Assembly (NCBI GenBank): GCA_964006375.1
Contig: OZ023266.1
Location: forward strand, 64,587,446-64,651,445
From: Tillus elongatus
Lineage: Eukaryota; Arthropoda; Insecta; Coleoptera; Cleridae
Direction of reading: 5' to 3'
Length of the DNA stretch: 64,000 nucleotides
The position numbers and the translations under genes were made by a program. Positions 12,480 through 24,639 of the stretch are shown here, one piece after another. How positions within the stretch are numbered: position 1 is the first letter of the stretch; the number at the start of each line of letters is the position of its first letter. The notes beneath the pieces are model-generated. The model was not told where the DNA came from, ran no database searches, and worked only from the letters and a program-made list of their open reading frames with translations.

Positions 12480-12994
12480 AGGCTACTGCCAAGCATCAGA
12501 GACAGGGTTTATTTGAAATGAATTTTCTGGGAATATTTTAGTAAAATGAAGGACAGTGACGATTGAAACTAAGACTTTAGGGTTTGTAAAACATCCTTCT
12601 TGAGACATTTTATTACTATAGCCCGTATTAGATTCAAGTTATTTGCCTAAATGTTGCCAATTTTGACATTTTAAATCGCCACTTTGACGTTTTGAGGAAA
12701 ACCCCAATTTATTTTTCTTTAAATGCCTATAACTTTTTTGTCTTTTGACCTACATACCTAAATTTTGGTAGGTAACTTATATATAAGGATGTAAACATGC
12801 GTGCCAAATTTGGTTGCCCTTACTTTGTTAATTCCGGAGATATAATTTTTTTTCAAAAGAAAACACAAAATTTTCCGGGAAAACCTGGGCAGATTTTCCT
12901 GGCTAACGACTCATCCAAGCCATTTGCAAAAGAAATTTTTTCACCAAATTTAATTAAAATCGGCCCATTATTTTTTGAGTTATCGGTGTGATAC
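12480..12994 (+). repeat. Helentron-like repeat, left part (module C), interrupted by BEL element
   Basis: Noncoding repeat that matches 24640-25250 in inverted orientation. Shared pieces include the AAAATGAAGGACAGTGACG area, GCCAATTTTGACATTTTAAA, CTTTAAATGCCTATAACTTT and CATCCAAGCCATTTGCAAAAG, ending in AAATCGGCCCATTATTTTTT GAGTTATCGGTGTGATA. It runs straight into a (TA)n tract. The right part of the same repeat resumes at 18535 after the BEL insertion. A shorter relative lies at 54640-54760. Confidence 0.65.
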
Positions 12995-13453
<459 letters not shown>

Positions 13454-14179
13454 TTTTTGTGGTCCGTCGTCGTCGGATTTAATTAATTGGCATTGCTAAA
13501 CATAAATAATTGCAATCGACAGTTAATAAATGAAGCAAAAGTCGTAAAATCGATAACGTCTTTAGAATAGAACGTGTAAGATCCAGCGGTCTATTGTGAG
13601 CATCAAGTAAAGCTTACGAGCCGCTATCGACAAAACACTTGGCGCACTATATCATAAGACGCAGGTACGAAGCGCACAGGCAGCAGCCAGCGCGATACAC
13701 AATCAAGCAGACGACCTTCAACATCATCCTCGGCTTCAGCAGGAGTTCCGGGGGTTGTAAGTCGCCAAACAATCAACGAAGCAAAACGTCCGGCGTCAGC
13801 TAACGTGGTACATACAACCCATAAGCAGACGCAAGCGACGGTAACTTCACTGGTTCAAATATTGCCTTTCAACAGCCAAGTCACGGGGTTGAAGGCTTCA
13901 AATCAGGTAGCGAGTGTCTTCCCGTCTTGTCATTGTGGGCACACATACATCTACAGGCAGACGAAGCGATATTCAACTCCACTGGTACTGATTCAAGGAA
14001 ATTCACCGCTTCTCTGTTCAATAAACCCAGTCAGCTGTTTACCTGAAACAAATCAATAATTTTCACAACAAACTGTAAGTCGGCTTCCATCTATTTATTT
14101 CATTTAAAAACCTCAAAACACTCAAATTAACTTTAAAATTGAATTTATTTATGGTTAGTATTTAATATCCAAATTAAAT

Positions 14180-16300
14180 ATGGCACAATCACCTGTTGAT
14201 TCAGTTCAGTTAATTCAACTAAAACAAAAAAGAACAAATTTAAAACGCAAATTAACGCGATTTTACAATTACATTCAGGGCATGCAATCTTTATTAAAGG
14301 ATAATGAGACTCAGTCTCTGCAAATACGTGAAATTAAATTAAGAATCTCACATCATGAACAACTGTTATCTGAATTTGAATTAATACAAGCAGATATTGA
14401 ATATTTAGATAAAGATCAGGACATTGAAATACATGATAAAGAGCACGCAGAGTTTGAGGGTAAATACTATTCAACAATTTCGCTTGCAACAGAGTTAGTC
14501 AAAGGTGAATTGCCATTTGCTCCTTCTCCAGCCAAGTCTGAGAGTAGCAAAACAAGCATTTCAACTCATACAAATGCTTCAAATCACACAAAGGTTTCGA
14601 ATCACACACAATGTTCGTACCACAATTCAAGTGCATTAAATCATAATGCAATTCACACAAAGGTTTCGAATCACACACAATGTTTGTACCACAATTCAAG
14701 TGCATTAAATCATAATGCAATTTACACAAAGGTTTCGAATCACACACAAGGTTCGTGCCACAATTCAAGTGCATTAAATCATAATGCAAATCACACAAAG
14801 GTTTCGAATCACACACAAGGTTCGTGCCACAATTCAAGTGCATTAAATCATAATGCAAATCACACAAAGGTTTCTTATGACACACAAATTTCGTGCCATA
14901 ATACATTTACTCACAATGCAATCAAATTGCCCATCATTAAATTACCAAAATTCTCAGGGTCTATTGATTCATGGCTAGAATTTAGGGACACATATAAGTC
15001 TTTAATAGAAGATAATGCAAACATCAGTGAAATTCAAAAATTTCATTACCTACGCGCATCTTTAGATGGTCAGGCGTTGGATGTTATTCATTTAATAGAA
15101 TTTTCAAATTCAAATTACAGCATTGCATGGGGACTTCTCTGTGAAAGGTACGACAATGAGAATTTGGTAATTAACAATCATGTCAAACAAATATGTAAGA
15201 CAACTGCGCTCAATCATGAGTCAAGCAAAGGTCTCAACATGCTAATTGACACTATTTCAAAACACTTAAGATCACCAAGTGCATTAAAACAGCCCACCAC
15301 ACAGTGGGACACAATTATCAATTTTTTGGTCAGTGAAAAACTTGATCCAACATTAGCCAGGGAGTGGGAGGAATTCTGCAATAGATTCCTAACACTCACT
15401 CCAAGCAAACGATTAGAACAGGCTAGGGAATTAAAATTATGCTTAAACTGCTTGAACCAAACACATTCAACAAACCTATGCCAGTCGGGCAGTTGTAGGA
15501 AATGTAAGGGCAGGCATAATTCATTACTGCACATTGAACGGGCAACAGCCACGTCTCCCCCTGTTGAATCACAAACAACTTGTGCCTTTAGTGCATATGC
15601 TCATAATGTTTTGCTTGCTACAGCACAAGTATATATTCTCGACTCACAGAAAATCAATCATCAATGCCGGGTCATTTTAGACTCAGGCAGTCAATCAAAC
15701 TTCATAACTTCCACATTTTTCTCAAGGTTGAATCTTCCGAGGAATAGCATTCAGCTTTCAGTAGTGGGGATAGGTCAGAAACCTACAACACTCAAGTCTT
15801 CGTGTGCTTTCACAATAAAATCAATGCATACTGCATTCAGCACTAATCTAGACAAACTTCCACTGACTAGATTTGACATTTCCTCCCTAAAACTTCCCAA
15901 TCAGATTCGATTAGCAGATTCAGGTTTGAATCAACCAGGAGCTGTGGATATGCTCATTGGTGCTGGTATCTTTTGGTTCTTAATGTCCATAGGTCGATTT
16001 AGTCTTGTACCGGGAAATCCTCTTGCACAAAATACTCAACTAGGATGGATAATTTCTGGTAAAACCAATTCACAGTACTTCACAACCATTCATTGCAACC
16101 TTTCTAAGGGCCAATGTATCCAACACCAACTCAGCAAGTTTTGGGAAATCAAGGAAATTCCTTCAGCAAAACTTCTATCACAAGAAGAACAATCATGTGA
16201 GACACATTTCACAAAAACTCAGAAGCGGAATGATAATGGCAGGTTTGTTGTCTCAGTCCCGCTCAAGCAGTCAGTATCAAAACTTGGGGACTCGTATTAG
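14180..16300 (+). CDS. BEL gag-protease polyprotein (706 aa)
   Basis: An open frame of 706 codons. The N-terminal part is coiled-coil-like and followed by a His/Ser/Asn-rich tandem-repeat region (residues about 136-244). Then come the gag core (LPKFSGSIDSWLEFRDTYKS, residues 254 onward), a cysteine-rich zinc-knuckle block (CLNCLNQTHSTNLC and CRKCKGRHNSLLH, about 430-455) and a retropepsin active-site box (LDSGSQSNFIT, about 500). Gag packages the element RNA and the protease cleaves the polyprotein. Between EWEEF and the knuckles the usual linker is short, suggesting an in-frame internal deletion. BEL elements normally have one long gag-pol frame; here it stops at 16298-16300 and pol continues in the same frame after the stop. 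Confidence 0.88.
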   Translation: MAQSPVDSVQLIQLKQKRTNLKRKLTRFYNYIQGMQSLLKDNETQSLQIREIKLRISHHEQLLSEFELIQADIEYLDKDQDIEIHDKEHAEFEGKYYSTISLATELVKGELPFAPSPAKSESSKTSISTHTNASNHTKVSNHTQCSYHNSSALNHNAIHTKVSNHTQCLYHNSSALNHNAIYTKVSNHTQGSCHNSSALNHNANHTKVSNHTQGSCHNSSALNHNANHTKVSYDTQISCHNTFTHNAIKLPIIKLPKFSGSIDSWLEFRDTYKSLIEDNANISEIQKFHYLRASLDGQALDVIHLIEFSNSNYSIAWGLLCERYDNENLVINNHVKQICKTTALNHESSKGLNMLIDTISKHLRSPSALKQPTTQWDTIINFLVSEKLDPTLAREWEEFCNRFLTLTPSKRLEQARELKLCLNCLNQTHSTNLCQSGSCRKCKGRHNSLLHIERATATSPPVESQTTCAFSAYAHNVLLATAQVYILDSQKINHQCRVILDSGSQSNFITSTFFSRLNLPRNSIQLSVVGIGQKPTTLKSSCAFTIKSMHTAFSTNLDKLPLTRFDISSLKLPNQIRLADSGLNQPGAVDMLIGAGIFWFLMSIGRFSLVPGNPLAQNTQLGWIISGKTNSQYFTTIHCNLSKGQCIQHQLSKFWEIKEIPSAKLLSQEEQSCETHFTKTQKRNDNGRFVVSVPLKQSVSKLGDSY
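14585..14911 (+). repeat. 69-bp coding tandem repeat in BEL gag
   Basis: Four complete 23-codon units start at 14585, 14654, 14723 and 14792. A degenerate fifth starts at 14861. Each unit reads HTKVSNHTQ, a variable pair, then HNSSALNHNA. Units 1-2 share QCSY/QCLY and units 3-4 share QGSC, so the array grew by stepwise duplication. It is His/Asn/Ser-rich and probably disordered. Confidence 0.93.
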
Positions 16301-17278
16301 ACAGCTGTCAATAGGTTCAAGTCTCTAGAGCGCAAGTTCCAAGCCAACCCTTCATTTAGACAAATGTACTTTGCATTCATGCAAGAGTATGAAACTCTTG
16401 GCCATATGTCAAGGTTTTCAGAAGACATACACGAAAATGTCAGGTATTTTCTCCCACATCACGGAGTTCTTAACCAAAACAGTGTGACCACTAAGTTGAG
16501 AGTGGTCTTCAATGTATCATGTCCTTCCAATAGTGGTTTTTCTCTTAACCACTTACAAATGGTAGGTCCAACTACCCAAGAGGAATTGATGAATATTCTT
16601 TTGCATTTCAGGCAACACACATTCGTAGTATCAGCATACAATTTAACCCAATCACAATGGGAAGAAGTCCATGAACTTCTCCCCATCAAATCACTCATAT
16701 TAGAAAATACTTCATTTTTCTTTCCATTTGAAAAGTTTTCAATACACATTAAATTTACTCGTTCAGTTGCATTATGTTTTCGGTTTGTTAATAATTGCAG
16801 GAGTCCTAAAGAAAACCGTCAACATGGGTATTTGACAAGTCCAGAGTTAAACCATTCTTTGAATTGTCTCACAAAATCATGTCAACGTCATGAGTCTCCA
16901 GACTACCATGATATCGTATCAGGCAAACCCCTCAGTACCGAGAGTAAACTTCTTAGTTTGACTCCATTTTGTGATTCAGATAATCTCTTACGAGTGGGCG
17001 GACGACTTGCACAATCCAAGTTCAATTACAGCAAAAGGCATCCAATACTTTTGCCAGCCAGACATCACCTTACCAAACTTGTGTTTGCAGGTCCACAACT
17101 CATGTTGTCTTCCATACGCAATAGGTTCTGGCCCATGTCCGGCAAAAATTTGTCCAAACAAACAGTGCGTAATTGTGTCAAATGTTGTCGCTTCTCTCAC
17201 AAACAATTCATCCCAATCATGGGACAACTACCGAGCAGTCGTGTCACGCTATGCCTACATTCCACATCACAGGTGTAG
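16301..17278 (+). pseudogene. BEL pol remnant: start of reverse transcriptase fused to zinc-binding integrase N-terminus
   Basis: This block continues in the gag frame after the stop at 16298-16300. The first part (to about 16640) is the beginning of a BEL reverse transcriptase (FLPHHGVL, TTKLRVVFNVSCPS, LQMVGPT). It then jumps directly to the region after RNase H (from about 16640) and on to LLRVGGRLAQS, HPILLP, HHLTKLVF and the HHCC zinc block with VRNCVKC (about 17170-17190). The catalytic YxDD palm and the RNase H domain are missing, so roughly a kilobase or more has been deleted. The frame is lost near 17270. Confidence 0.85.
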
Positions 17279-18192
17279 ACTACGCAGGCCCCCTATCAAT
17301 AAAGGATCAAAGGGGCCGAGGTTGCAAAACTTCTAAATGCTATATCTGCCTGTTCATCTGCCTTTCCACTAAGGCAGTGCATTTAGAACTCGTCAGAGAA
17401 CTGTCAACCAATGCATTCATAGCCACATTTCGTCAATTCAGTTTTCGACGGGGCAAACCGTTACACATGTATAGCGATAATGGCACGAACTTTGTCGCAG
17501 CAAATTCAGAAATCAAAGAGTTAGGTCAGTTTTTATTAAACAATGAAGCTGCAATTCCTGACGCACTCACTGATGAAGGAGTGCAATGGCATTTCATTAC
17601 AGCTCATACTCCACACTTGGTTGGGTTATGGGAAGCAGGAGTAAAGGGTACTAAGCATCACTTACGCAGGGTTATGGGAAATGCATCATTCACTTTCAAA
17701 GATCTGTACACAGTTATTACACAAATTGAGAGTGTTTTGAATTCCCGTCCTCTTTCTCCTATGTCTAGCGATCCTAATGACCTTGAGCCTCTCACTCCCG
17801 CTCATTTTTTAATCGGACGACCATTAACTGCACTACCAGATCCAGACGTGCAAGAGATTCCACAAAGCCGCCTGTCTCACTTTCAACATTTGCAATAGCT
17901 AACTCAACATTTTTGGTCCAGATGGTCAACAGAATATATTGCTGAGCTTCAGCAGCGAACAAAGTGGAAACGTAATCAAGATAAATTATCAGTGGGTTCT
18001 ATGGTACTCATCAAAGACAACATCTTACCTCCAGGAAGATGGCAACTAGGCAGAATCGTCGAATTGCATCCAGGTGCTGATTCAGTGACCCGGGTAGTGT
18101 GTGCAAACAATTCGTGGAATAGTGAAACGTTCCTTGGCAACCATTTGTCTCCTTCCTGTCGAATCACAAGAAGATTAACACATGAACAATAA
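17173..18192 (+). pseudogene. BEL integrase catalytic and C-terminal domains
   Basis: After the frameshift the integrase core reads on: GVDYAGPLS (first catalytic Asp, about 17272), STKAVHLELV, MYSDNGTNFV (second Asp, about 17470) and LWEAGVKGTKHHL (catalytic Glu, about 17630), so D, D and E are all present. A stop at 17896-17898 interrupts the frame, which then continues through QHFWSRWS, VGSMVLIKD and GRIVELHPG to a final stop at 18190-18192. Integrase would insert the cDNA into the genome. This copy cannot be made as one protein. Confidence 0.88.
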
Positions 18193-18305
18193 TTAATCAT
18201 ACACAATTTCAATATATGTTAATTTGTATTTTTACTTACCTTTAAGTTTGTATAATTTGACATGCCTTCACTCTTTGTTTTTCTTTGAAATTCCTAATGT
18301 ATTTC

Positions 18306-18318
18306 AACGCGGGGGGCA
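18306..18318 (+). promoter_or_regulatory. BEL polypurine tract
   Basis: A purine-rich stretch, AACGCGGGGGGCA, lies directly before the 3' LTR. This is the position and composition expected of a plus-strand priming site. Confidence 0.7.
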
Positions 18319-18534
18319 TGTTCAGGCATTTTCTATATAGCGCATGTGCGCCCATATTTGAATTTCGCGTCAAGAGCGAAGAAGCGGGGACGTGAAACAG
18401 GACTCTAGTGTCAGTCATCGTATACGTAAGACGTTTTAATGTAGTGTCTCGATTGTTACAATAAAGTGTTAAGTTTTTACGTGCTTATTGCTCATTTCAT
18501 TATCACACATCAAAAAACAGAAAATAATCAAACA
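18319..18534 (+). repeat. BEL 3' LTR
   Basis: 216 bp, one mismatch to the 5' LTR. The host (TA)n tract follows at once. Confidence 0.93.
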
Positions 18535-18712
18535 ATATATATATATATATATATATATAAACATATAAAAATTGAAACTGACCCCGGATATGTTTTCTGG
18601 AGGGCCTAATTAGCGCTCATTTGAAGAAATTTTTTCAAAATTCAAAAGTCGGGATCTCCTCATTAGTGAATTTTTTTAAGAAAATTCACTAAAAGCGGAT
18701 TATATTTAGATA
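18535..18712 (+). repeat. Helentron-like repeat, right part with terminal hairpin (module B)
   Basis: The remaining TA tract (18535-18559) is followed by GCGCTCATTTGAAGAAATTT, GATCTCCTCATTAG and a hairpin TTAGTGAATTTT ... AAAATTCACTAA (18673-18706). This order (TA tract, GCGCTCAT block, GAGAGG-like block, hairpin) is the same as 27846-28080, so it is the continuation of the repeat cut by the BEL element. Confidence 0.6.
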
Positions 18713-19254
18713 AACATATTGATTACAGAAACAAAACAAAAGAACATCATTACAATACAAGAACATAAGAGAAACAAAAATTAATTAATATTATTCATAT
18801 AAGAATTGAATAAAATGACCAACATTTATTAAATTTTTTATTTGAAAAGGACCAAAATAATAAATAAATAAGATTTTCTGAAAAGGCAACTAAAATGAAT
18901 AGGTAGGTACCTATTTTAAATAACAAATTATCAATTTTATTTTGATCTCTTTCTTCTGACTAATTGCCTTAGGCAATTTGAAACAACTTCCTAAAAAGCT
19001 GGTCTGTGATGGCAAAGTTTCTGCGGACAGCGGGCAGCCTCTGAAACAAAATCAGTAACTAAAATACACTTCAATACGCAAATAACGTAATCATAGTTAT
19101 TTATTTGTAAGCATATATTTGTTGAAAACACCACCCTTAAGAACAATAACCATATTAAATATAGGAGTGTAGTTTGTGCTTAATGTAGCCCCAAGATCAC
19201 TCTTCATAAGCATATCTATTGAACCACTGGCTGTACACAAGGGTGGTCAGACCA
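18713..19254. other. no recognisable gene
   Basis: AT-rich spacer; no coding frame or repeat family recognised. Confidence 0.4.
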
Positions 19255-20540
19255 TGGTTAACATACACAGCACTTGTATAATGGTGGCCCAAGGTGATTA
19301 AATCCAGTACCAAACAAAAACTGGGCAAGATTCAAAGTATGGCTGTCCTAGGCATCACAGGGGCCATGACCTCAACCCCAACAGCTGCCATGGAGGTGTT
19401 GGATCTGCCCCCCTACACTTACTCATCATGGGAGAGGAGGCCAGGCTAGGACTACACACACTTGTCTGTAACGACAGACTGGCCAACCCAGGCAGCAGGT
19501 CCGCTGCAAGATTCGGAGATCGTGAAGGAGCCGATGCTTGAAACGAGGTCAGACTTCGCGAGCCCGCTAATCTGCACAGAAAGCAGGTTTACAATGGTAA
19601 GCGCCGACCGCGAGGTATGGCGGGGGAGATGCCGGATCTATTACGAGGCGCGCTCGTTTGTTTCACGGACGGCTCCAGCGAGGAGCGTGGGACGGCGTTT
19701 AATCTGATGACCGAGAGTAAGTCACAGTATGTCTCTCGGGGCTCACGCAACAGTCTTTCAGGCCGAAATGTACGCAATCCTGCACTGTGTGCGGGAGAAC
19801 AAGAGGAGGCGCTACACCAACAAGCGGATCGTCATAGCCACAAACAGCCCTTAAGGCTCTAAGCAGCCCACGAGTAAATTCCAGGCTGGTTGTGTATGCC
19901 AAGACGAGATGAGTGACCTGGCTGTGCAGAATTAGGTTACTCTCGTATGCGTGCCGGGCCACTCTGGGGTCAAAGGCAATGAAGAGGCAGTCTCGCGAAT
20001 AGAGGATCAGCAGAACCATTCATGGGATAAGAACCGGTCCTGGGCGTGACGAAGAGCACTGCCAGGGGATCCATTAAGTCCTGGGTCAGTAAACAACATA
20101 AGGCGTACTGGGCAGACTGTTCAGGGCTAAGACATGGGAAGTCAGTAATTAGGGAACCCAGTTCAGAGAGAGCTGTAGAGCTGCTAAATCCTAGCAGGAC
20201 AGCTCAGGAACATAACAGGACTGTTGACGGTACACATGGCTGCCAAGAAACACCCGCATAAAATGTGGAGTTTTGAGGGGGACTTGGCATGCAGACTCTG
20301 CGGCGATGAGGAGGAATCAGCACAGCACATCTTGTGAGTGTAAAGCTCAGCAAAAAAAAAACAACTGATCTACGGACAGCCTAGACCGGAGACAGAGCAG
20401 TTTAAAACTTTGCCCTACCAGCTGCTGTACACAGTGATCTTGGAATGGGTAGAGTAGAAAAGGTATAGAGCATACGCAATAAGCCAAAGGCTACGGTGCT
20501 GTCGGGGCGGCAATCGCGGACAGGCCCTAAGGAGAAAAAA
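19255..20540 (+). mobile_element. R1-like LINE fragment: RT thumb, RNase H and 3' UTR
   Basis: Decayed plus-strand frames read KLGKIQSMAVLGITGAMTST (end of the reverse transcriptase, about 19317), then an RNase H domain with CFTDGSS (catalytic Asp, about 19655), QAEMYAILHCVREN and the C-terminal VPGHSGVKGN-type block (decayed, about 19950), and a cysteine/histidine block (ACRLCGDEEESAQHIL-type, about 20290). The 3' UTR ends about 20540 with GCGGACAGGCCCTAAGG, matching 4640-4665 and 58450-58475. Many frameshifts. It is an old 5'-truncated copy of the family whose young copy is at 57833-58523. Confidence 0.8.
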
Positions 20541-22239
20541 AATCTATTGAAAATTGTAAGTGATTATGATGTTGCATTTTCGACGATTGCATCGATTTTA
20601 CTTAGATTTTCATATTCATGTGCTATTGCATTCTTTACCAAGCAATGCAAATGAGGACATTTAAAAGATTTTGACGAATTCATCATTTCATTTCAACCTA
20701 CAAATAAACAAGTAACGTAAATCCACAACATACAACAAACTATTCTAGAAATCGCGAAATGTAAGGCTACGTCTCGTAAACATATAATATGGACATCAAA
20801 AATGTTTGTCACATATAATTATTTGTTGTGCTATATCTATTAATACTAAGTGTTATATTCTGGTTGGCACAAAATGATTTGTAACATAACTCGAGATTTA
20901 TGTGATAACGCGTTACAGTTTTGTACAAGGGTATCTGCCTCGAGCCACCATGACGGCCATGCCTTTTAGCTGATCACGTGAGCTGTCGACATAAAATTCA
21001 GATGGCTCGCTCACAAGCAACATACATACGACACGAGATGGCTCGCTCACAAGCAACATACAAATGACGCTAAGAAAAAAGCAAGAAACTATATTTCATA
21101 AGTTCAGAAGTGATGGTAGTAATAGTTATAACATATCTAACACATGGAATAAAGAACCTAATATTGTACCCGTCCTTCCATTACTCTATTTAGGTTCTTT
21201 CAAGTAATTTTATTTACGATAAAACAGAATTTAGAATATAAAATTTAACAAAATCACACAACTATTATGTACCTACTTATTTGCAGCAAAACCATTGCAG
21301 ATTGCAGAGCCAGAGCCATTACTTTCTTCTTCCTATACTTTTTCTTAATTTGTTAAACATATGAGGCGTTTACAAAAGTTAACCGAGCTGTATATGGGTT
21401 ATATCTGTCAATAATTTAACCACACATTTTTTCCTGGGCATTACTGCAATAATATATCCAATGTTTTAAATCCTCAGTAATATTTGCCATTGAAATGTTC
21501 CATGATTGTGTCAAATTGTTATGTTGAGACGAACATTTCATAGGAGTCAGAATGTGAGAACATTGTGAAATGTACGGCAGGGACGCCATCTCGGTGCGGA
21601 ACCAGGTAGTATGTCGTCACAACAGCTCTAGCTAACACAAAATGTTATAGATGGATACTGTGTACAAACTAACAATTTAAATTGTCAACTCTGGCCCATT
21701 TCCTTCATAATACCGGGACAATGTTTGCGTCCCAGAGCGCTAAATGCGACTGCAAGCCGCTTGATGTTCTTTGTAAGTATAAAAACCCTGCTTACAAAAT
21801 GAGAACGGTACTGATAGCTAGGTTACCAGATCCATCATTTTTATTATCGATGATTTTGCAGGTTAGTTGCTGAATTTAAAAAAAATAAATAGCACTTTAA
21901 AGCGTATTTCTGCATTTCGCATATTGTATGTTTCAAACAGGTACAGTCTCCCACTTAAAATTAGACATACCTATGTTTATTAACCGTCCAAGCCTATCGA
22001 GCTTAACTTACAAGTGGCTTGCTTGCAGTCCACCGGATTTAAGTGTAGTCTTGGACAAAAGCTAGGTTCATATACTTGTGATATCGCCGCGAAACGTATT
22101 CCTATTGGTTTATTTAAAATAATATCGTAAAACTGTTGTTTTTTATAAGATTTTATAAATGTATTTTAGTAATTATTGTGTGCATACAGTTTGCAACGAT
22201 CTAAATGTCTGCTTTACTTTTAAGTTTGTGTAGCCTCAA
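20541..22239. other. intergenic, no gene recognised; short tandem duplication at 21001-21062
   Basis: A ~27-bp phrase starting GATGGCTCGCTCACAAGCAA is present twice (21001 and 21036). Otherwise the sequence is AT-rich with no supported coding frame. Confidence 0.4.
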
Positions 22240-22920
22240 TGTTAATTAAGGGCCGCCCCTTTATTATACTCACTTAGCATGTGCTTATACAAGCAATATG
22301 AAAATAAAAAAGAAGTGAAACAGCAAGTGAATTTATTTACTTTAGTGCTGTATTTGATATTATCTGAAAAAGACACTATATGCGACAAAGTGGAATGTAA
22401 TTCGGTAAACTTACCGTTTACTGCATTGTTAGTTTTTTTTTTTTTCAGAAACATGCTTAGAACCCTCCTGGATGCACAAGCCACAAGGCAAATTTCTTGC
22501 AAACAACCCCCAAGAAAGTTAAGGGACCAAAAATGAATAGGGGTGCTGGGCAGGGAGGAAATATGAGCGGAAAATGCTAAAAACCAGTTAGTCTGACTTT
22601 GAAAAGATGCGTTTTTCACATTTTGCAACAATACCTCCTTTAAACCCTGTCTACCCCGCACAACACCTATACTCGTCCATATCCAGTAACATTCTTGGGG
22701 GTTGCTCCCAATAAATTCCCCCCCCCCCCCGTGTTTTTAGTGAGGGAGCAGAAACCCTCTTCGTCCTGGGGGGTTTTCCCCTTCTGCATGCATACACTCA
22801 CGCTCAATGCATGAACCACGGGAATTTTTTTATGTTCAGCTTTCTGGTGTATTTTTTGTTGAGTATATTTCCTGTTTATCAATTGTTTTGTTTGAGTTTT
22901 CTATCCAAATTACTATATAA
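22240..22920 (+). repeat. dispersed noncoding repeat family E
   Basis: Matches 53050-53700 in inverted orientation over most of its length. Shared phrases include AGAAACATGCTTAGAACC, AACAACCCCCAAGAAAGTTA, ACCTCCTTTAAACCCTGTCT, GGAGCAGAAACCCTCTTCGT and TTTCCTGTTTATCAATTG. A shorter relative lies at 28840-28990. A poly-C run (22719-22730) is inside. No protein is supported. The class is unknown. Confidence 0.7.
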
Positions 22921-23034
22921 ATATTTATGTTAGAGATCACGTTTTTGCTTGCACATTTTTACCCCATTTTTTACGGTTCCTAATTAAATAAACTAATGTT
23001 TTATAACCTAATATATAATCACTATGATATAATA

Positions 23035-23085
23035 GTCTTATGCAAATTCACTACCATAACGCACTTGCTGCGCCCCGAACATTTT
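23035..23085 (-). repeat. module A end of Helentron-like family
   Basis: AAATTCACTACCATAACGCA then CTTGCTGCGCCCC is the reverse complement of the module A ends at 11884, 26738, 29080 and 46715. Confidence 0.65.
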
Positions 23086-23750
23086 GTTTATATATAAAAT
23101 GCCTGGACAAAACTTGATTCTATTATGGACAGGTTGTAACCAGAATGAGGTGACAATTATTGGTAGGTAACTGGATAGCTAGCTTCTTATTTCTTTCAAA
23201 TATGAAGAGAGTCGGGTTTTCAGTGAGGGAATATCTAATCTAATTTCCAGCTAATTATGGTCTGCCTAATGTAATATAAAATGTACCTGAACTGTGATTG
23301 ACCAAATAAATAAAAAGCTCTAATCACACCATCATTGACTAAGCCAATCCTTCAACTAAGCGGCTGTTATTTAGTCTACTTGTTTCGCGAGTTTGTGCGA
23401 AAGGTTGCCTAAGCTGATTTGTCTAGTGTATTTTAATACATCAATACTTTTCTGCTGCCCTGTTCAAATATACAGGAAATGTGGCAAAATCATTTTCGGC
23501 GCCCGCGGTTTGCTAAGATAAAATAAAATCCTCACCCATTCATTCTTTTTTCCTTGTCTGGCTTTTTAATTTTTCTGATAGTTTATTTGCCTCTTTTATA
23601 CCTAACAGCCTAACATGGAAACAATAGTAATATTTGGTTGTTTATTACTTGCATAAAACATATGTTTCATGTTCAAAGAACACTTGGTAATTAAACTGGA
23701 CACGCCATTAAACCAGAAAGGAGTAATATAATGAATAAACTTATACGGGA
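23086..23750. other. no recognisable gene
   Basis: AT-rich spacer without a supported coding frame. Confidence 0.35.
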
Positions 23751-23754
23751 GACT

Positions 23755-24135
23755 CAAAATACGAGGGAAATCTCAAAAGTAAGGTTTCATGATGTAGAAA
23801 TAGGAAGAAAGGTTTATTTTCAATAACTAGTACACCATTTTAAAGCTTGTGGATTCATCTATTTTTCCACACAATCGCCTTTTCGGTTGATGCGTTATTG
23901 TAAGCGCTGTGGTAGTTTTGTATTCTCATGTGAGCCCAGCTTGCCGCCATGTCATTGAGGAAGCTTTGTGCCTCATCTTCCACCTTGTCATAGCCGCTGA
24001 AGTGCCTTCCGGTCAAATGTTCTTTCAATTTAGGTAAGAAGGTTCACTGGATGGCAAGTCCGGACCATAAGTGGGTGTGTGATGATCCAAACTGTCGCAG
24101 GAGAGCGATGGTTTGACGGGCGACGTGTGGGCAAG
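23755..24135 (-). pseudogene. mariner transposase C-terminal fragment
   Basis: The minus strand reads, from about 24130 downward, DNACPHVARQTIALLRQFG, then (after an indel) FLPKLKEHLTGRHFSGYDKV, EDEAQSFLNDMAASW and an end like IVWKN. This is the DNAxPH block with catalytic Asp and the LFxxLKxHLxGxxF block of mariner transposases. The PPYSPDLAPxD block is damaged. The outer end TACGAGGGAAATCTCAAAAG (23759-23778) looks like a mariner terminal repeat. The N-terminal half is missing. Confidence 0.8.
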
Positions 24136-24639
24136 CGTTGTCTGAGTTTTTTTGAGTTTCTCACAAACTAGAAAAATAAATGTCTTGCATTCTCCTTGTC
24201 AGTCGTTTGAGGACAACTTTTTATGGATGTGCAACCACGTTGAAAGGCGGGATTTTAAGCTTTATTTTTCATTTATCGTAACTTCTTTTAAGGCTTCTTT
24301 TTCATTCCCAATATTAGCAAGAAACAAGAGAGATGTTCTCTATTAGAGATGTTTTTTTAAATTATGTTTATGGCACAAATAGGTATAGGCTGATCCAGTA
24401 CGTAACATTTTACCCACCATTAAGTTTCTTAGTTTTTTGTGGATATTTGTTTTTTACTTTTTTACGTTTAATTCCTATTTCAGAAAAACAATTCAGCATT
24501 ATATGTGTTTTTAAGAGACAAACTAAACATATATTAATCAATGAAATACGCTGATTCTACATAAGTAGCTTGCTTTTGTAACCTGCTATTAATGCATGTT
24601 CTTCAAAAAAAATCACTAATGAGGATACCGCGATGTATC

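Noticed and set aside
13805..14059. 84-aa open frame between the BEL 5' LTR and gag
   Set aside because: It lies in the element leader, has no recognisable domain, and BEL elements do not normally encode a protein there.
14499..14906. 135-aa minus-strand frame with Cys-rich repeats
   Set aside because: Antisense shadow of the 69-bp gag repeat array.
22279..22536. 85-aa plus-strand frame
   Set aside because: Falls in noncoding repeat family E and is not open in the copy at 53050-53700.
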